Shown here: positions 25,792 through 33,578 of the stretch, one piece after another
Layout of the letters: the number at the start of each line of letters is the position of its first letter
Position numbering within the stretch: position 1 is the first letter of the stretch
NCBI GenBank assembly: GCA_964619675.1
Contig: CAZUEO010000012.1
Location: 1 to 57,817 of the forward strand
Source: JAPLMW01 sp964619675
GTDB lineage: Bacteria; Planctomycetota; Phycisphaerae; Sedimentisphaerales; UBA12454
DNA: 57,817 nt
Direction: 5' to 3'
Made by a program: the position numbers and the translations under genes
The notes under the pieces: generated by a model
Databases searched by the model: none
The model's input: the letters and a program-made list of their open reading frames with translations, nothing else
What the model was told of the DNA's origin: nothing

Positions 25792-26889
25792 ATGAAATGG
25801 ATTGAAGAACAGCGGGCTAAGTTAAAAGAAATTGCGGTGGACTGGAGACGAATATTTAAAGTCGGCCGACAACAGGTTTTCGGCCTTGATATAGGTTCAT
25901 CTGCAATCAAGATGGTTCAACTGCACAAGGACGGTGGCGGCTATGCGGTTACAGCAGCAGGCATCGTTGATGTTGATGATGGGACCGAAGGTGATGAAGG
26001 TGGTAGGGAAATTAATGTCCCAGGGGCAATTCAGCAGTGTTTACAGTCTGCCGGAATTCAGACAAAACTGGCTGTCTGTGGCGTCAGTGGTTCGGAAACA
26101 GCAGTGCGTCATTTTGCGTTTCCTCCGTTGCAGTCTGAGGAGGTAGAGGGAGCTGTTCTGCTTGAAGCCAAACAGATTTGTCCGTTTAACACCGACGACG
26201 GCGTTGTTGATTATCAGGTAATACCAGGCGACAAGGAAAATACCAACGGCATTTTGGTGGTAGCGACAAAAAAACTTCTCGGAGAAAAGACCGGATTTGC
26301 AAAAGATGCTGTTCTTGATAACGTTCTGATGGATATGGATGGATTGGCGCTTTTGAATTGCTTTAGAGGGTGTCAGAAATATGAGGCCGGTCAGACAATT
26401 GCTATTTTGAATGTCGGCAGGTCCTGTGCAACTTTGGCAATTATCGGTGATGATAATTTACCTTCTATTCGAGACCTCAATTATGCTGGCAAAGCAATTA
26501 TTGAACAAATTGCATTGAAACACAATGTTTCAGCAGAAGATGTCGAACAAGTTCTGATGGGCTGTGAAAATCCGGATAAAATCCAGCTTGAAGTTCGTAA
26601 TGATTTGGAAACAGCCTGTCAGAAGTTAATTACCGATATTACCGAGACATTGCGTTATTACGCCGTTCGGAGAAAGTGCGAGATGGCTAAAAAGATATTT
26701 GTCTGCGGCGGCTTTGCCCTCGTTGAAGGATTTGTGGATTTGTTGAATAGTCATCTTTCTGCTGCTACAGAGCTGTGGAATCCGTTTGACAAAATAAGTT
26801 ACGATGCGGGTCTGCCCTGTGCAGATATTCTCCGCAAAAAAGGTCCTGCACTGGCAGTTGCAGCGGGTCTTGCTATGAGGACGATATGA
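25792..26889 (+). CDS. pilM: Pilus assembly protein PilM (actin-like ATPase)
   Basis: PilM is a cytoplasmic actin-fold protein that binds the N-terminal tail of PilN and links the assembly ATPase to the periplasmic alignment complex. The 365-residue product shows the phosphate-1 motif VFGLDIGSSAIKMVQL (about 28-43). It then has the PilM pattern: AVRHFAFPPL, EGAVLLEAKQICPF, a second phosphate/adenosine region (AILNVGRSCATLAII) and IFVCGGFALVEGFVDLL near the C terminus. Length is normal. The PilN-like, PilO-like, ParA, PilP/GspC-like and secretin genes follow on the same strand. Confidence 0.9.
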   Translation: MKWIEEQRAKLKEIAVDWRRIFKVGRQQVFGLDIGSSAIKMVQLHKDGGGYAVTAAGIVDVDDGTEGDEGGREINVPGAIQQCLQSAGIQTKLAVCGVSGSETAVRHFAFPPLQSEEVEGAVLLEAKQICPFNTDDGVVDYQVIPGDKENTNGILVVATKKLLGEKTGFAKDAVLDNVLMDMDGLALLNCFRGCQKYEAGQTIAILNVGRSCATLAIIGDDNLPSIRDLNYAGKAIIEQIALKHNVSAEDVEQVLMGCENPDKIQLEVRNDLETACQKLITDITETLRYYAVRRKCEMAKKIFVCGGFALVEGFVDLLNSHLSAATELWNPFDKISYDAGLPCADILRKKGPALAVAAGLAMRTI

Positions 26890-26947
26890 ACAAATTGCGG
26901 TGCATATACGATATTGAAAGACGTAACGGGTTTTTGGCGTGATATTT

Positions 26948-27604
26948 ATGAATAATGTGAAAATGCTAACGATAGATTTGTTAAAAGGACGGGGCATTCC
27001 GGCAAAAAGCAGGCCCGAGAGCATAGTTGTGACGGCAATGGTGCTGGGAGTTCCAGCGATTATCGGAATAGTAATGTTTAGTTATTATATGCGTAGCCGT
27101 GTTGTAATATCAATACAAAAGCAGGGAATAGTTAGTTGCGAAACAAAGATTAATAACCTGTCTGAAGCTGCGGCGATGCAGGAGGCATTTGAGAAGGAAA
27201 AGAAAATTGCAAACGGCTGTTTGTCGGAAGTTGCGGCAACCATTACCAATCATACTCAGTGGACACCGGTTCTTATTGAAATAGTAAAAAGTATGCCGGA
27301 TTCAATACTGCTTGCAGGAATTGGTGTAAAGCAGGATACTGTTAGAAAAAAGGTATTTGCAAAAGATGGAAGTGGGGGAATGTCTGAAGTTGTTGTTCCT
27401 GTAAGAATACTGCGAATAAATGCGCGTGAAAGTTCGGGGTTGGCACGCGGACAGTCAATCAGAGATTTTCAGGATACTCTTCGCTCGTCAGCCGTATTTA
27501 GTTCCCGGCTCGATAACGTCAATGTTTCACAGGAGGTTGACAAATCAGGGGGACAGAATGTTGTTTCGTACCAGATAACTTGTGCTTTCAAACCAGGGTT
27601 ATGA
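26948..27604 (+). CDS. PilN-like inner-membrane alignment protein
   Basis: A 218-residue bitopic protein: a short cytoplasmic tail, one membrane helix (about 25-45, VVTAMVLGVPAIIGIVMFSYY), a coiled coil and a small periplasmic alpha/beta domain (VLIEIVKSMPDSILLAGIGV). This is the PilN layout, and it lies between PilM and a PilO-like gene. The tail reads MLTIDLLKGRG where PilN proteins usually have an INLLP-type PilM-binding motif, so binding to PilM may be altered. ATG 26948 is preferred over GTG 26939; neither has a strong ribosome-binding site. The assignment rests mainly on gene order and topology. Confidence 0.72.
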   Translation: MNNVKMLTIDLLKGRGIPAKSRPESIVVTAMVLGVPAIIGIVMFSYYMRSRVVISIQKQGIVSCETKINNLSEAAAMQEAFEKEKKIANGCLSEVAATITNHTQWTPVLIEIVKSMPDSILLAGIGVKQDTVRKKVFAKDGSGGMSEVVVPVRILRINARESSGLARGQSIRDFQDTLRSSAVFSSRLDNVNVSQEVDKSGGQNVVSYQITCAFKPGL

Positions 27605-27614
27605 CAGGTTTATT

Positions 27615-28184
27615 ATGAATAAAGTTTATAAAAAGCATTTTAAGTTAGTAGCCTTAGTGTGGGCGAGTTGTTTTGTACTGTCTCTGCTCATATATATGAT
27701 GGTATTGGTGCCTCAGAGAGAGCACAAAAAACAAATCGATCAGCAGCTTGCCGAGAAAGAAAAGATGTACGAGACGATATTAAAGATAAATCAGCGGGAG
27801 ACCAGGGCCCTGATGAATAAGGAGATGGAACAATTGAGAGATAAACTGAAAGATTTTGTGGCAGCTCCTGAAGACCTGGCTGGTTTGACATTTGATATAG
27901 GACAGATAGCCAACGATATAAAAATTAGTTCATTCAGTATTAAGCCCCAGAGTAACCTCGAAAATCGGGGTTCCACTAACCAATACATCTGTGAGAATCA
28001 GATGAGGGTTAGCTTCAAGGCAGATTTTAATAAGTTTGCCGCTTTCCTCAATGCGATGGAGAGACACCGGCCTGTTATTTTTGTGGATAAGTTCGAAATT
28101 ACTCAGGCAGACCAGCATGACGATTTGGTCAGTAAGGTAAGTATGAACCTGTCGGTTTTTGTCAAAAGGCGGCAGGGTAGTTAG
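27615..28184 (+). CDS. PilO-like inner-membrane alignment protein
   Basis: This encodes 189 residues: a short N-terminal tail, one membrane helix (about 10-30, LVALVWASCFVLSLLIYMMVL), a long coiled coil (HKKQIDQQLAEKEKMYETIL to about residue 85) and a ferredoxin-like periplasmic domain (MRVSFKADFNKFAAFLNAMER), as in PilO/GspM. I chose ATG 27615 because the GTG at 27582 lies inside the previous gene and would put 11 polar residues ahead of the helix. PilN and PilO normally form a periplasmic heterodimer that connects PilM to PilP and the secretin. Confidence 0.78.
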   Translation: MNKVYKKHFKLVALVWASCFVLSLLIYMMVLVPQREHKKQIDQQLAEKEKMYETILKINQRETRALMNKEMEQLRDKLKDFVAAPEDLAGLTFDIGQIANDIKISSFSIKPQSNLENRGSTNQYICENQMRVSFKADFNKFAAFLNAMERHRPVIFVDKFEITQADQHDDLVSKVSMNLSVFVKRRQGS

Positions 28185-28228
28185 AAAAATAATGTTGAGT
28201 TTTAACTCGGATTTTGTGACATAAAAAG

Positions 28229-28981
28229 ATGAAAACTATAGCGATAGCAAATCAAAAAGGCGGGTGCGGCAAGACCACTACGGCTGTGAATCTTTCAGCA
28301 TCCCTTGCCAGGGAAGGTTATAGTGTTTTGTTGATAGACCTTGACTCGCAGGCACATGCCACCCTTGCTTTAGGCTGTAACCCTGAAACTGTGGATAAGA
28401 CCATATATGATGTTATAACCAAACCGGAGATTCTTATGTCTGATGTGGTTCTCGAAACCAATATCAGGGGGCTTAGTCTGGTTCCAAGCAATATTTTGCT
28501 GTCCGGTGCGGAGGTTGAACTATCACCTCTCGTCGGCAGGGAATATGTTCTCAGCCAGCGGCTTGAATGTATAAACGGCAGTTATGATATATGTATTATT
28601 GACTGCTCGCCGTCGCTGGGGTTGTTGGTGTTGAACGCGCTCGTAGCCAGTGACGAGGTCATAATTCCCGTCCAGGCGCATTATTACGCTCTCGAAGGAT
28701 TGAAACAATTACTTGAAACCATAAATATTGTTAAAGAACGTTTCAACAACCAGCTGAAAATCCGCGGGATACTGCTGACTTTTATGGAAGACAGGACAAT
28801 CCTTAGCAGGCAGATACAGGAACAGATGAAAGAATATTTTGACAGTTTGATGTTTCATACCGTTATTCACAGGACCATAAAGCTGGCCGAGGCGCCAAGT
28901 GCCGGCGAATCTATTCTGACCTATGCCCCGAAGAGCCGAGGCGCGGTCGAATACGAAGTTTTAGCTAAAGAGGTCGTATAA
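28229..28981 (+). CDS. ParA/MinD-family ATPase inside the pilus operon
   Basis: A 250-residue protein with the deviant Walker A motif KGGCGKTT (Lys10, Lys15), VLLIDLDSQAHATLALG as Walker A', and Walker B in YDICIIDCSPSLG. This is the ParA/Soj type with complete catalytic residues. No parB, parS-like repeat or replication gene is near. It lies between the PilO-like and PilP-like genes, and its stop overlaps the next start (TAATG), so it is co-translated with pilus parts. ParA-type ATPases place flagella, pili, chemoreceptor arrays and secretion machines in several bacteria. A role in positioning this apparatus is the natural inference, though not shown. Confidence 0.9.
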   Translation: MKTIAIANQKGGCGKTTTAVNLSASLAREGYSVLLIDLDSQAHATLALGCNPETVDKTIYDVITKPEILMSDVVLETNIRGLSLVPSNILLSGAEVELSPLVGREYVLSQRLECINGSYDICIIDCSPSLGLLVLNALVASDEVIIPVQAHYYALEGLKQLLETINIVKERFNNQLKIRGILLTFMEDRTILSRQIQEQMKEYFDSLMFHTVIHRTIKLAEAPSAGESILTYAPKSRGAVEYEVLAKEVV

Positions 28982-29733
28982 TGGCGAAAAACAAGGCAGG
29001 ATTGCAAAAAAAGGTCTCGACGATTTTTGGCAATGCGCCAATTTCGAAAAACGATGATACGGAGCAATTGCCTGCTGCGCCTAAAGAAGAGAGTCCTGAT
29101 AGTGTTTCTGTGGAACCGTCTATGATAGAACAGTCACCTTCATCTTCATCGCCGCCCCGGCAAACTACCCAACCGTCGCCGGCGACAGTTTCTTCAAAAC
29201 AGCCTGTTAAGACTGGTGCTGTTGTAAAATCTTTCGGGCAGATTTCCTTGAGTAAGTATTGGAAAAAGATTCAAAATAAACTTTTTGCGTCCAAACCCGG
29301 CGTCGATACCAAAAGGCAGAAAACAATGGTGTTATTAATGCCGGTTCTCGTTATCATTTTTATTTTTGTAGCTGTTCGGCTCTCAAGTCAACTTTCACCG
29401 AAGACGTCCCAGGCTCAGAGTTTGGGAGCGACAGAAGCCGGTGGTTCTGTTGCCGTTTCCGAAAAAAAGATTAATTGGCAGAAACCTCAGACGTATCCGG
29501 CAGCGCTTCGTGACCCTATGCAGGCAAGTTTATCGGTGGCCGGTCAGGAGGGAGGCAGTAACCTGATTGTAAAAGGTATTGTTTTCAGCGAGGACCGCGC
29601 ATCTGCCGTAATCGGCGATCAGATAGTACATGAAGGTGATAAGATATCAGAGATAACTGTTGTAAAAATAAATAGGGACAATGTCGAATTTGAGATAAAC
29701 GGCAAAAAGTGGACACAGAGTGTTCAACGATAA
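28981..29733 (+). CDS. PilP/GspC-like secretin-linking protein
   Basis: This encodes 250 residues: a polar, Pro/Ser-rich cytoplasmic region (1-115), one membrane helix (about 118-136, VLLMPVLVIIFIFVAVRL), a linker, and a compact beta domain at the C terminus (VKGIVFSEDRASAVIGDQIVHEGD, then VKINRDNVEFEINGKKW). That C-terminal pattern resembles the homology region of GspC and PilP, which contacts the N domains of the secretin. Unlike PilP it has no lipobox and is anchored by a helix, as GspC is. The long cytoplasmic tail is also not PilP-like. It lies directly before the secretin gene, which fits the role. Confidence 0.72.
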   Translation: MAKNKAGLQKKVSTIFGNAPISKNDDTEQLPAAPKEESPDSVSVEPSMIEQSPSSSSPPRQTTQPSPATVSSKQPVKTGAVVKSFGQISLSKYWKKIQNKLFASKPGVDTKRQKTMVLLMPVLVIIFIFVAVRLSSQLSPKTSQAQSLGATEAGGSVAVSEKKINWQKPQTYPAALRDPMQASLSVAGQEGGSNLIVKGIVFSEDRASAVIGDQIVHEGDKISEITVVKINRDNVEFEINGKKWTQSVQR

Positions 29734-29764
29734 GGTCCGATATAAATAAAGGGAAAATAAACTT

Positions 29765-31363
29765 ATGAAAGAAGCAATTATGAAAAGCTCAATAATAAAA
29801 TTTAGCAGATTAGGATTGTTGATACTGCTGACGATTGTTACGGTAGGCGGTGTTGTTGCTGTTGCCGATAGTAATGACAGCAATATCGGAAATAATAATA
29901 AAGTACTTCCGACAGATAGCAACAGCAACACCGGGGGCAAAGAGGTTCTTTCAACGCTTGGGCAGCGGATGCAGAAAAGAGTAAGCGTTGATTTCAGGAA
30001 TACGCCCATTGATGACGTGATAAGAATAATGGCTGAGCAGTCGGATGTTGATATTATCAAAAGCCCCAAAGTTACAGGCGAAGTAACCGCTACCCTTACA
30101 AATGTTCCATTAGAGGAGGCATTGAATAATATTCTCATCTCGCACGGTTACGGCTATGTTGCAAGTAATAATATGATAAGAATATTGCCTCTTGAAGAAA
30201 TGCATGGAGCGTCTGAAAGGCTTGTAAACAGGATTTATCGGATTACTTATGCAAATGTTTGTGATGTTGAGGCAGCTTTAAAGAAATTTATTTCGCAGCA
30301 GGGGTCGCTATCTTCCAACCCCGGCACCAGCAATATAATCGTTACCGATACCGAAAGCAAGATAAAGGCCATTGATACATTTATAGAAGAAGTCGACCGT
30401 ATAACACCTCAGATACTGGTTGAGGCGAGAATCTATGACGTAACAACTACAGAAGGCTTTGATATCGGGACGGAGTGGCAGGTCGGCCGAAATGATCCTG
30501 TAACTACCATTGATATTGATGAGGTTTATGACACATCTACAGGAGTAGCCACCACTGATACTACCACCAAAGAAACGAAAACAGCCTGGATGAATAGCGT
30601 TGCTGGATTGAGCTCATCGGAAGCATCGAAAGCCTATACCTATAGAAAGAGTAAGCCATTTGTAGGCGGTTGGTTCGATCCGGAAACGTCAGGTGTCATA
30701 CGCCTTGGTTTTCTTGATGCAATTAATTTAGATATAGCGCTGAGCATTCTGCGCACCCAGATTGGTGCCAAGCTTCTTGCAAACCCGCGTATTCTGGTGC
30801 TGGATAACGAGACTGCCGAGTTCGAAATCATAAGTGAAATTCCATATACAGAGGCAAGCGAAACCTCCACCGGCGGTTCGATGACATCAATCTGTTTTAA
30901 GAAGGTCGGCACTAAGCTTAAAGTTATACCACATGTTACAAGAGAGGGGATGATAAGATTGCAGATAGTCCCGGAATTTGGCGTTGTTACGGAAAAAGGA
31001 CTAAAAACCGCTACAACGGCTCTGGGGACTGTGCCCACCGTCGATACCCGTAAAGTTGACACAAAAGCATTGATAAGAGACGGTCAAACGGTTGTGCTGG
31101 GCGGGCTTCGCAAAAGGACGGTTACGCAAACGATTAAAAAGATACCGTTACTCGGCGATGCACCTCTTGTGGGACAGCTTTTCACGGATGAAACCGAAGA
31201 AGTTAAGACCAACGAGCTGCTGATTTTTATAACACCGAAAATAGTTGTCGAGCCGACCCTTTCACCGAAGGAGCTCAAAAATTTTGAAGCAACCGAATTC
31301 GCCGGTCCAGAGGTTACTTATACTAGAAGTGAACAGGCCGAGAAATTAGAAAAACAACCTTAG
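29765..31363 (+). CDS. pilQ: Outer-membrane secretin (PilQ/GspD family)
   Basis: A 532-residue secretin that would form the outer-membrane gate for the pilus. It has a Sec signal peptide (hydrophobic LGLLILLTIVTVGGVVAVA), then a secretin/TonB N-terminal domain (VDFRNTPIDDVIRIMAEQSDV and VPLEEALNNIL), and an NolW-like domain (YANVCDVEAALKKFI; SNIIVTDTESKIKAI). The secretin barrel region begins TPQILVEARIYDVT and includes KLLANPRILVLDN and the closing TNELLIFITPKIV. It is shorter than PilQ proteins with AMIN domains; none is visible. ATG 29765 and ATG 29780 both give acceptable signals. It is the last plus-strand gene of the pilus locus. Confidence 0.92.
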   Translation: MKEAIMKSSIIKFSRLGLLILLTIVTVGGVVAVADSNDSNIGNNNKVLPTDSNSNTGGKEVLSTLGQRMQKRVSVDFRNTPIDDVIRIMAEQSDVDIIKSPKVTGEVTATLTNVPLEEALNNILISHGYGYVASNNMIRILPLEEMHGASERLVNRIYRITYANVCDVEAALKKFISQQGSLSSNPGTSNIIVTDTESKIKAIDTFIEEVDRITPQILVEARIYDVTTTEGFDIGTEWQVGRNDPVTTIDIDEVYDTSTGVATTDTTTKETKTAWMNSVAGLSSSEASKAYTYRKSKPFVGGWFDPETSGVIRLGFLDAINLDIALSILRTQIGAKLLANPRILVLDNETAEFEIISEIPYTEASETSTGGSMTSICFKKVGTKLKVIPHVTREGMIRLQIVPEFGVVTEKGLKTATTALGTVPTVDTRKVDTKALIRDGQTVVLGGLRKRTVTQTIKKIPLLGDAPLVGQLFTDETEEVKTNELLIFITPKIVVEPTLSPKELKNFEATEFAGPEVTYTRSEQAEKLEKQP

Positions 31364-31511
31364 GTGGTTCTACATTGCGGCCTCAGGAAAGTTTAAGGTA
31401 GCCGGCATACCTGTTCTTTATGATTTACCTGTGGCTGGCGCAGCATTCCGGTTAGAAGACGAGGATACTATTACCAGCGAATATGATTAATGATAGGTGA
31501 TTAGTGACTTG

Positions 31512-32714
31512 TCATTTTTTTGTGTCTATCTTGCTTGGTTTTTGTGTTTCTTTCTCAAGCTGCTGTATTTTGTCTGAGTCTGATGGGCGTTCGTTTGAAA
31601 GCAGCCGTTTGTATACGAGCAGTTTATCCATCTTGGCGGGGTTGGTTGACCAGGCGATTGCCTCTTCCCTGTCCAGATACCCCTTGAAATACATCTCGGC
31701 GATGCTGCTATCCATAGTCTGCATGCCTATCTTGCGGCTGGTCTCAATAATATTGGGTATTTCAAATATCCTGTTCTCACGAATGCAGTTTCTCACGGCA
31801 GAATTGCACAACAATATTTCCGTGCATGGCACCATACCAGGCTTATCCACTCGATGAAACAGTGTCTGCGAAATGACAGCCTGCAACGTATTGGCCAGCA
31901 TTGCCCGAATCTGCCCCTGTTGGTTCGCGGGATAAATATCTATAATACGCTCAACTGTTTGAGATGCATTGATAGTATGCAGCGTGCTGAAGACAAGATG
32001 TCCTGTTTCAGCTGCCGTGATTGTGAAACTGGTGGTTTCGAGGTCTCTCATTTCGCCAACCATAATAATATCCGGGTCCTGTCGTAATGTATGCCTTAAT
32101 CCCGACGATATATCCGGACAGTCGGAACCGACTTCACGCTGCTCTATCATACTCATATTGTTCTTAAACATATATTCGATGGGGTCTTCCAGTGTGATTA
32201 TGCGTTTTTTATATTTTGAGTTTATCAGTCCTATCATTCCAGCCAGCGTAGTGCTCTTACCTGAACCGGTATGACCGGTTACCAATACGAACCCTCTCGG
32301 TAAAATCGATAGTTCTTTAACTATGGCTGGTAGATTCAAATCATCCATCAAAGGTATATGATTGGGAACCACTCTGAATGAGAGTGCAATCGTGTTGTAC
32401 TGATAGTGGGCATTGGCACGAAACCGATGCCCGCCGTCGAGAGTAGTCGAAAAATCGAAGTCTCGTTTTTCTTCGAGTGTTTTGAACCTTTCCTGCCCAA
32501 TCATTTCAATGACCATTTCCTTCACTTCTGTTTCTTTCGGGACGGGAATATCCATCTTGATTAATTCCGTATTTTTGCGGAATATTGGCGGTATGTTTGC
32601 GTTGATATGTACATCGCTTGCCCCATATTCTATTGCCTGTGCCAGTATTTTTTTTATATTCGACATAATATTAACATCGGCATTATTGCTGTGCAATTCA
32701 AGCACTTTCCTCAC
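31512..32714 (-). CDS. pilT: Pilus retraction ATPase (PilT family)
   Basis: The 400-residue product belongs to the PilT branch of secretion ATPases. It has a PAS-like N-terminal domain (AIEYGASDVHINANIPP), Walker A GHTGSGKST, an Asp box (LEDPIEYMF), Walker B DIIMVGEMRD and His box HLVFSTLHT. It has no MshEN domain or tetracysteine site, as expected for PilT. A near-AIRNLIRE retraction motif is visible as AVRNCIRENR. The C terminus is longer than usual (about 35 extra polar residues). The start is uncertain: GTG 32714, a TTG a few codons later or ATG 32666 would all fit. It is transcribed towards the secretin gene, so it is regulated separately from the rest of the locus. PilT presence argues for a retractile pilus. 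Confidence 0.92.
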   Translation of the reverse strand: MRKVLELHSNNADVNIMSNIKKILAQAIEYGASDVHINANIPPIFRKNTELIKMDIPVPKETEVKEMVIEMIGQERFKTLEEKRDFDFSTTLDGGHRFRANAHYQYNTIALSFRVVPNHIPLMDDLNLPAIVKELSILPRGFVLVTGHTGSGKSTTLAGMIGLINSKYKKRIITLEDPIEYMFKNNMSMIEQREVGSDCPDISSGLRHTLRQDPDIIMVGEMRDLETTSFTITAAETGHLVFSTLHTINASQTVERIIDIYPANQQGQIRAMLANTLQAVISQTLFHRVDKPGMVPCTEILLCNSAVRNCIRENRIFEIPNIIETSRKIGMQTMDSSIAEMYFKGYLDREEAIAWSTNPAKMDKLLVYKRLLSNERPSDSDKIQQLEKETQKPSKIDTKK

Positions 32715-32848
32715 AAAGCATCAAAGATATAGTCCGATAAAAATGCGAAGAAGAAGGAGTTTTATAAACAGCAGATGTGCTTATCACCAATTGGGGGTGG
32801 TTTATTAAGCCAAGCAGAGCCCGAATGTTATAGAAAATCAAAATAAAT

Positions 32849-32877
32849 TTGACTTATTAAAACATATGTTTTATACT
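32849..32877 (+). promoter_or_regulatory. Sigma-70 promoter of the tetR-efflux operon
   Basis: TTGACT (32849-32854) and TATACT (32872-32877) are separated by exactly 17 bases. Transcription would start near 32884, ahead of ATG 32913. The spacer is almost filled by a perfect 16-bp palindrome. Confidence 0.8.
32858..32873. promoter_or_regulatory. Probable TetR operator (16-bp palindrome)
   Basis: TAAAACATATGTTTTA is a perfect inverted repeat lying between and touching the -35 and -10 boxes of the promoter for the adjacent tetR-like gene. The position is ideal for autorepression by blocking RNA polymerase. Operator identity is inferred. Confidence 0.7.
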
Positions 32878-32912
32878 TTAGTTTGAAACGAATGTTTAAT
32901 TTTGGTAATAAA

Positions 32913-33578
32913 ATGACAAAAAATATCGAAAATGGAATAAATGTCAAAACCCGGCTGCTTGATGCCGGCGAGGAACTTTTTTCTGAATTTGGTTATGACG
33001 GTACAAGTACGAGGCAGTTGACGCAAAAAGCCGAATGTAATCTTGCGGCGGTTAATTACTATTTTGGCGGTAAATATGAGCTCTATCTTGAAGTTATCGG
33101 CAGAAAGATGAGATATCTGAGAGACAGGAGAGTTGAAAAAATAAGTAAAGTAATAGCCGATAGTGGTGGTAGTTTGACGCTTGAAGAGCTGCTGACAGTT
33201 TTTGCTGAATCGTTTATAGAGCCTCTTGTCCGGGAAGCAGGCGGCAGAAGATTTATGCAGCTGGTGGGCTGGGAAATGCTCAATCCTAAATTTCCGAAAC
33301 AGAAACTGCTTGATGGAATGATAAAGCCGGTGCTGCAGCTTATGACGGCGGCGATTAGAAAGATATGCCCCGGTTTGTCCGAAGAAAAAGCAATTTTATG
33401 TATAACGTCCGTTGTTGCCCAGTTGATGCATAGTATTCAGATGAACCATGTATTTGCGGAAGTAGAGGATGAACTGCTTGTGTCGTTCAGTCTCCAGCGG
33501 AGGATTGAGCATATAGTGGAATTTTCCTCGGCGGCTATCAGAAATATAAATAGTAAAGACAATGATGTTAAAGAATAA
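32913..33578 (+). CDS. TetR/AcrR-family transcriptional regulator
   Basis: A roughly 221-residue one-component repressor. The N-terminal helix-turn-helix (GTSTRQLTQKA, then NLAAVNYYFGGKYELYLEV; residues about 30-58) is typical of TetR, and the C-terminal all-helical domain would bind a ligand. I chose ATG 32913 because the promoter would start RNA at about 32884, leaving too little leader for ATG 32892 or TTG 32883. It overlaps the start of the efflux outer-membrane gene by 17 bases and should repress the whole operon through the palindrome in its promoter. The inducer cannot be predicted. Confidence 0.9.
   Translation: MTKNIENGINVKTRLLDAGEELFSEFGYDGTSTRQLTQKAECNLAAVNYYFGGKYELYLEVIGRKMRYLRDRRVEKISKVIADSGGSLTLEELLTVFAESFIEPLVREAGGRRFMQLVGWEMLNPKFPKQKLLDGMIKPVLQLMTAAIRKICPGLSEEKAILCITSVVAQLMHSIQMNHVFAEVEDELLVSFSLQRRIEHIVEFSSAAIRNINSKDNDVKE

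Noticed and set aside
28229..28981. Reading the ParA gene as a chromosome or plasmid partition locus
   Set aside because: No parB, parS-like repeats, dnaA, repA or gidA-type neighbours are present; the gene is coupled to pilus genes on both sides.
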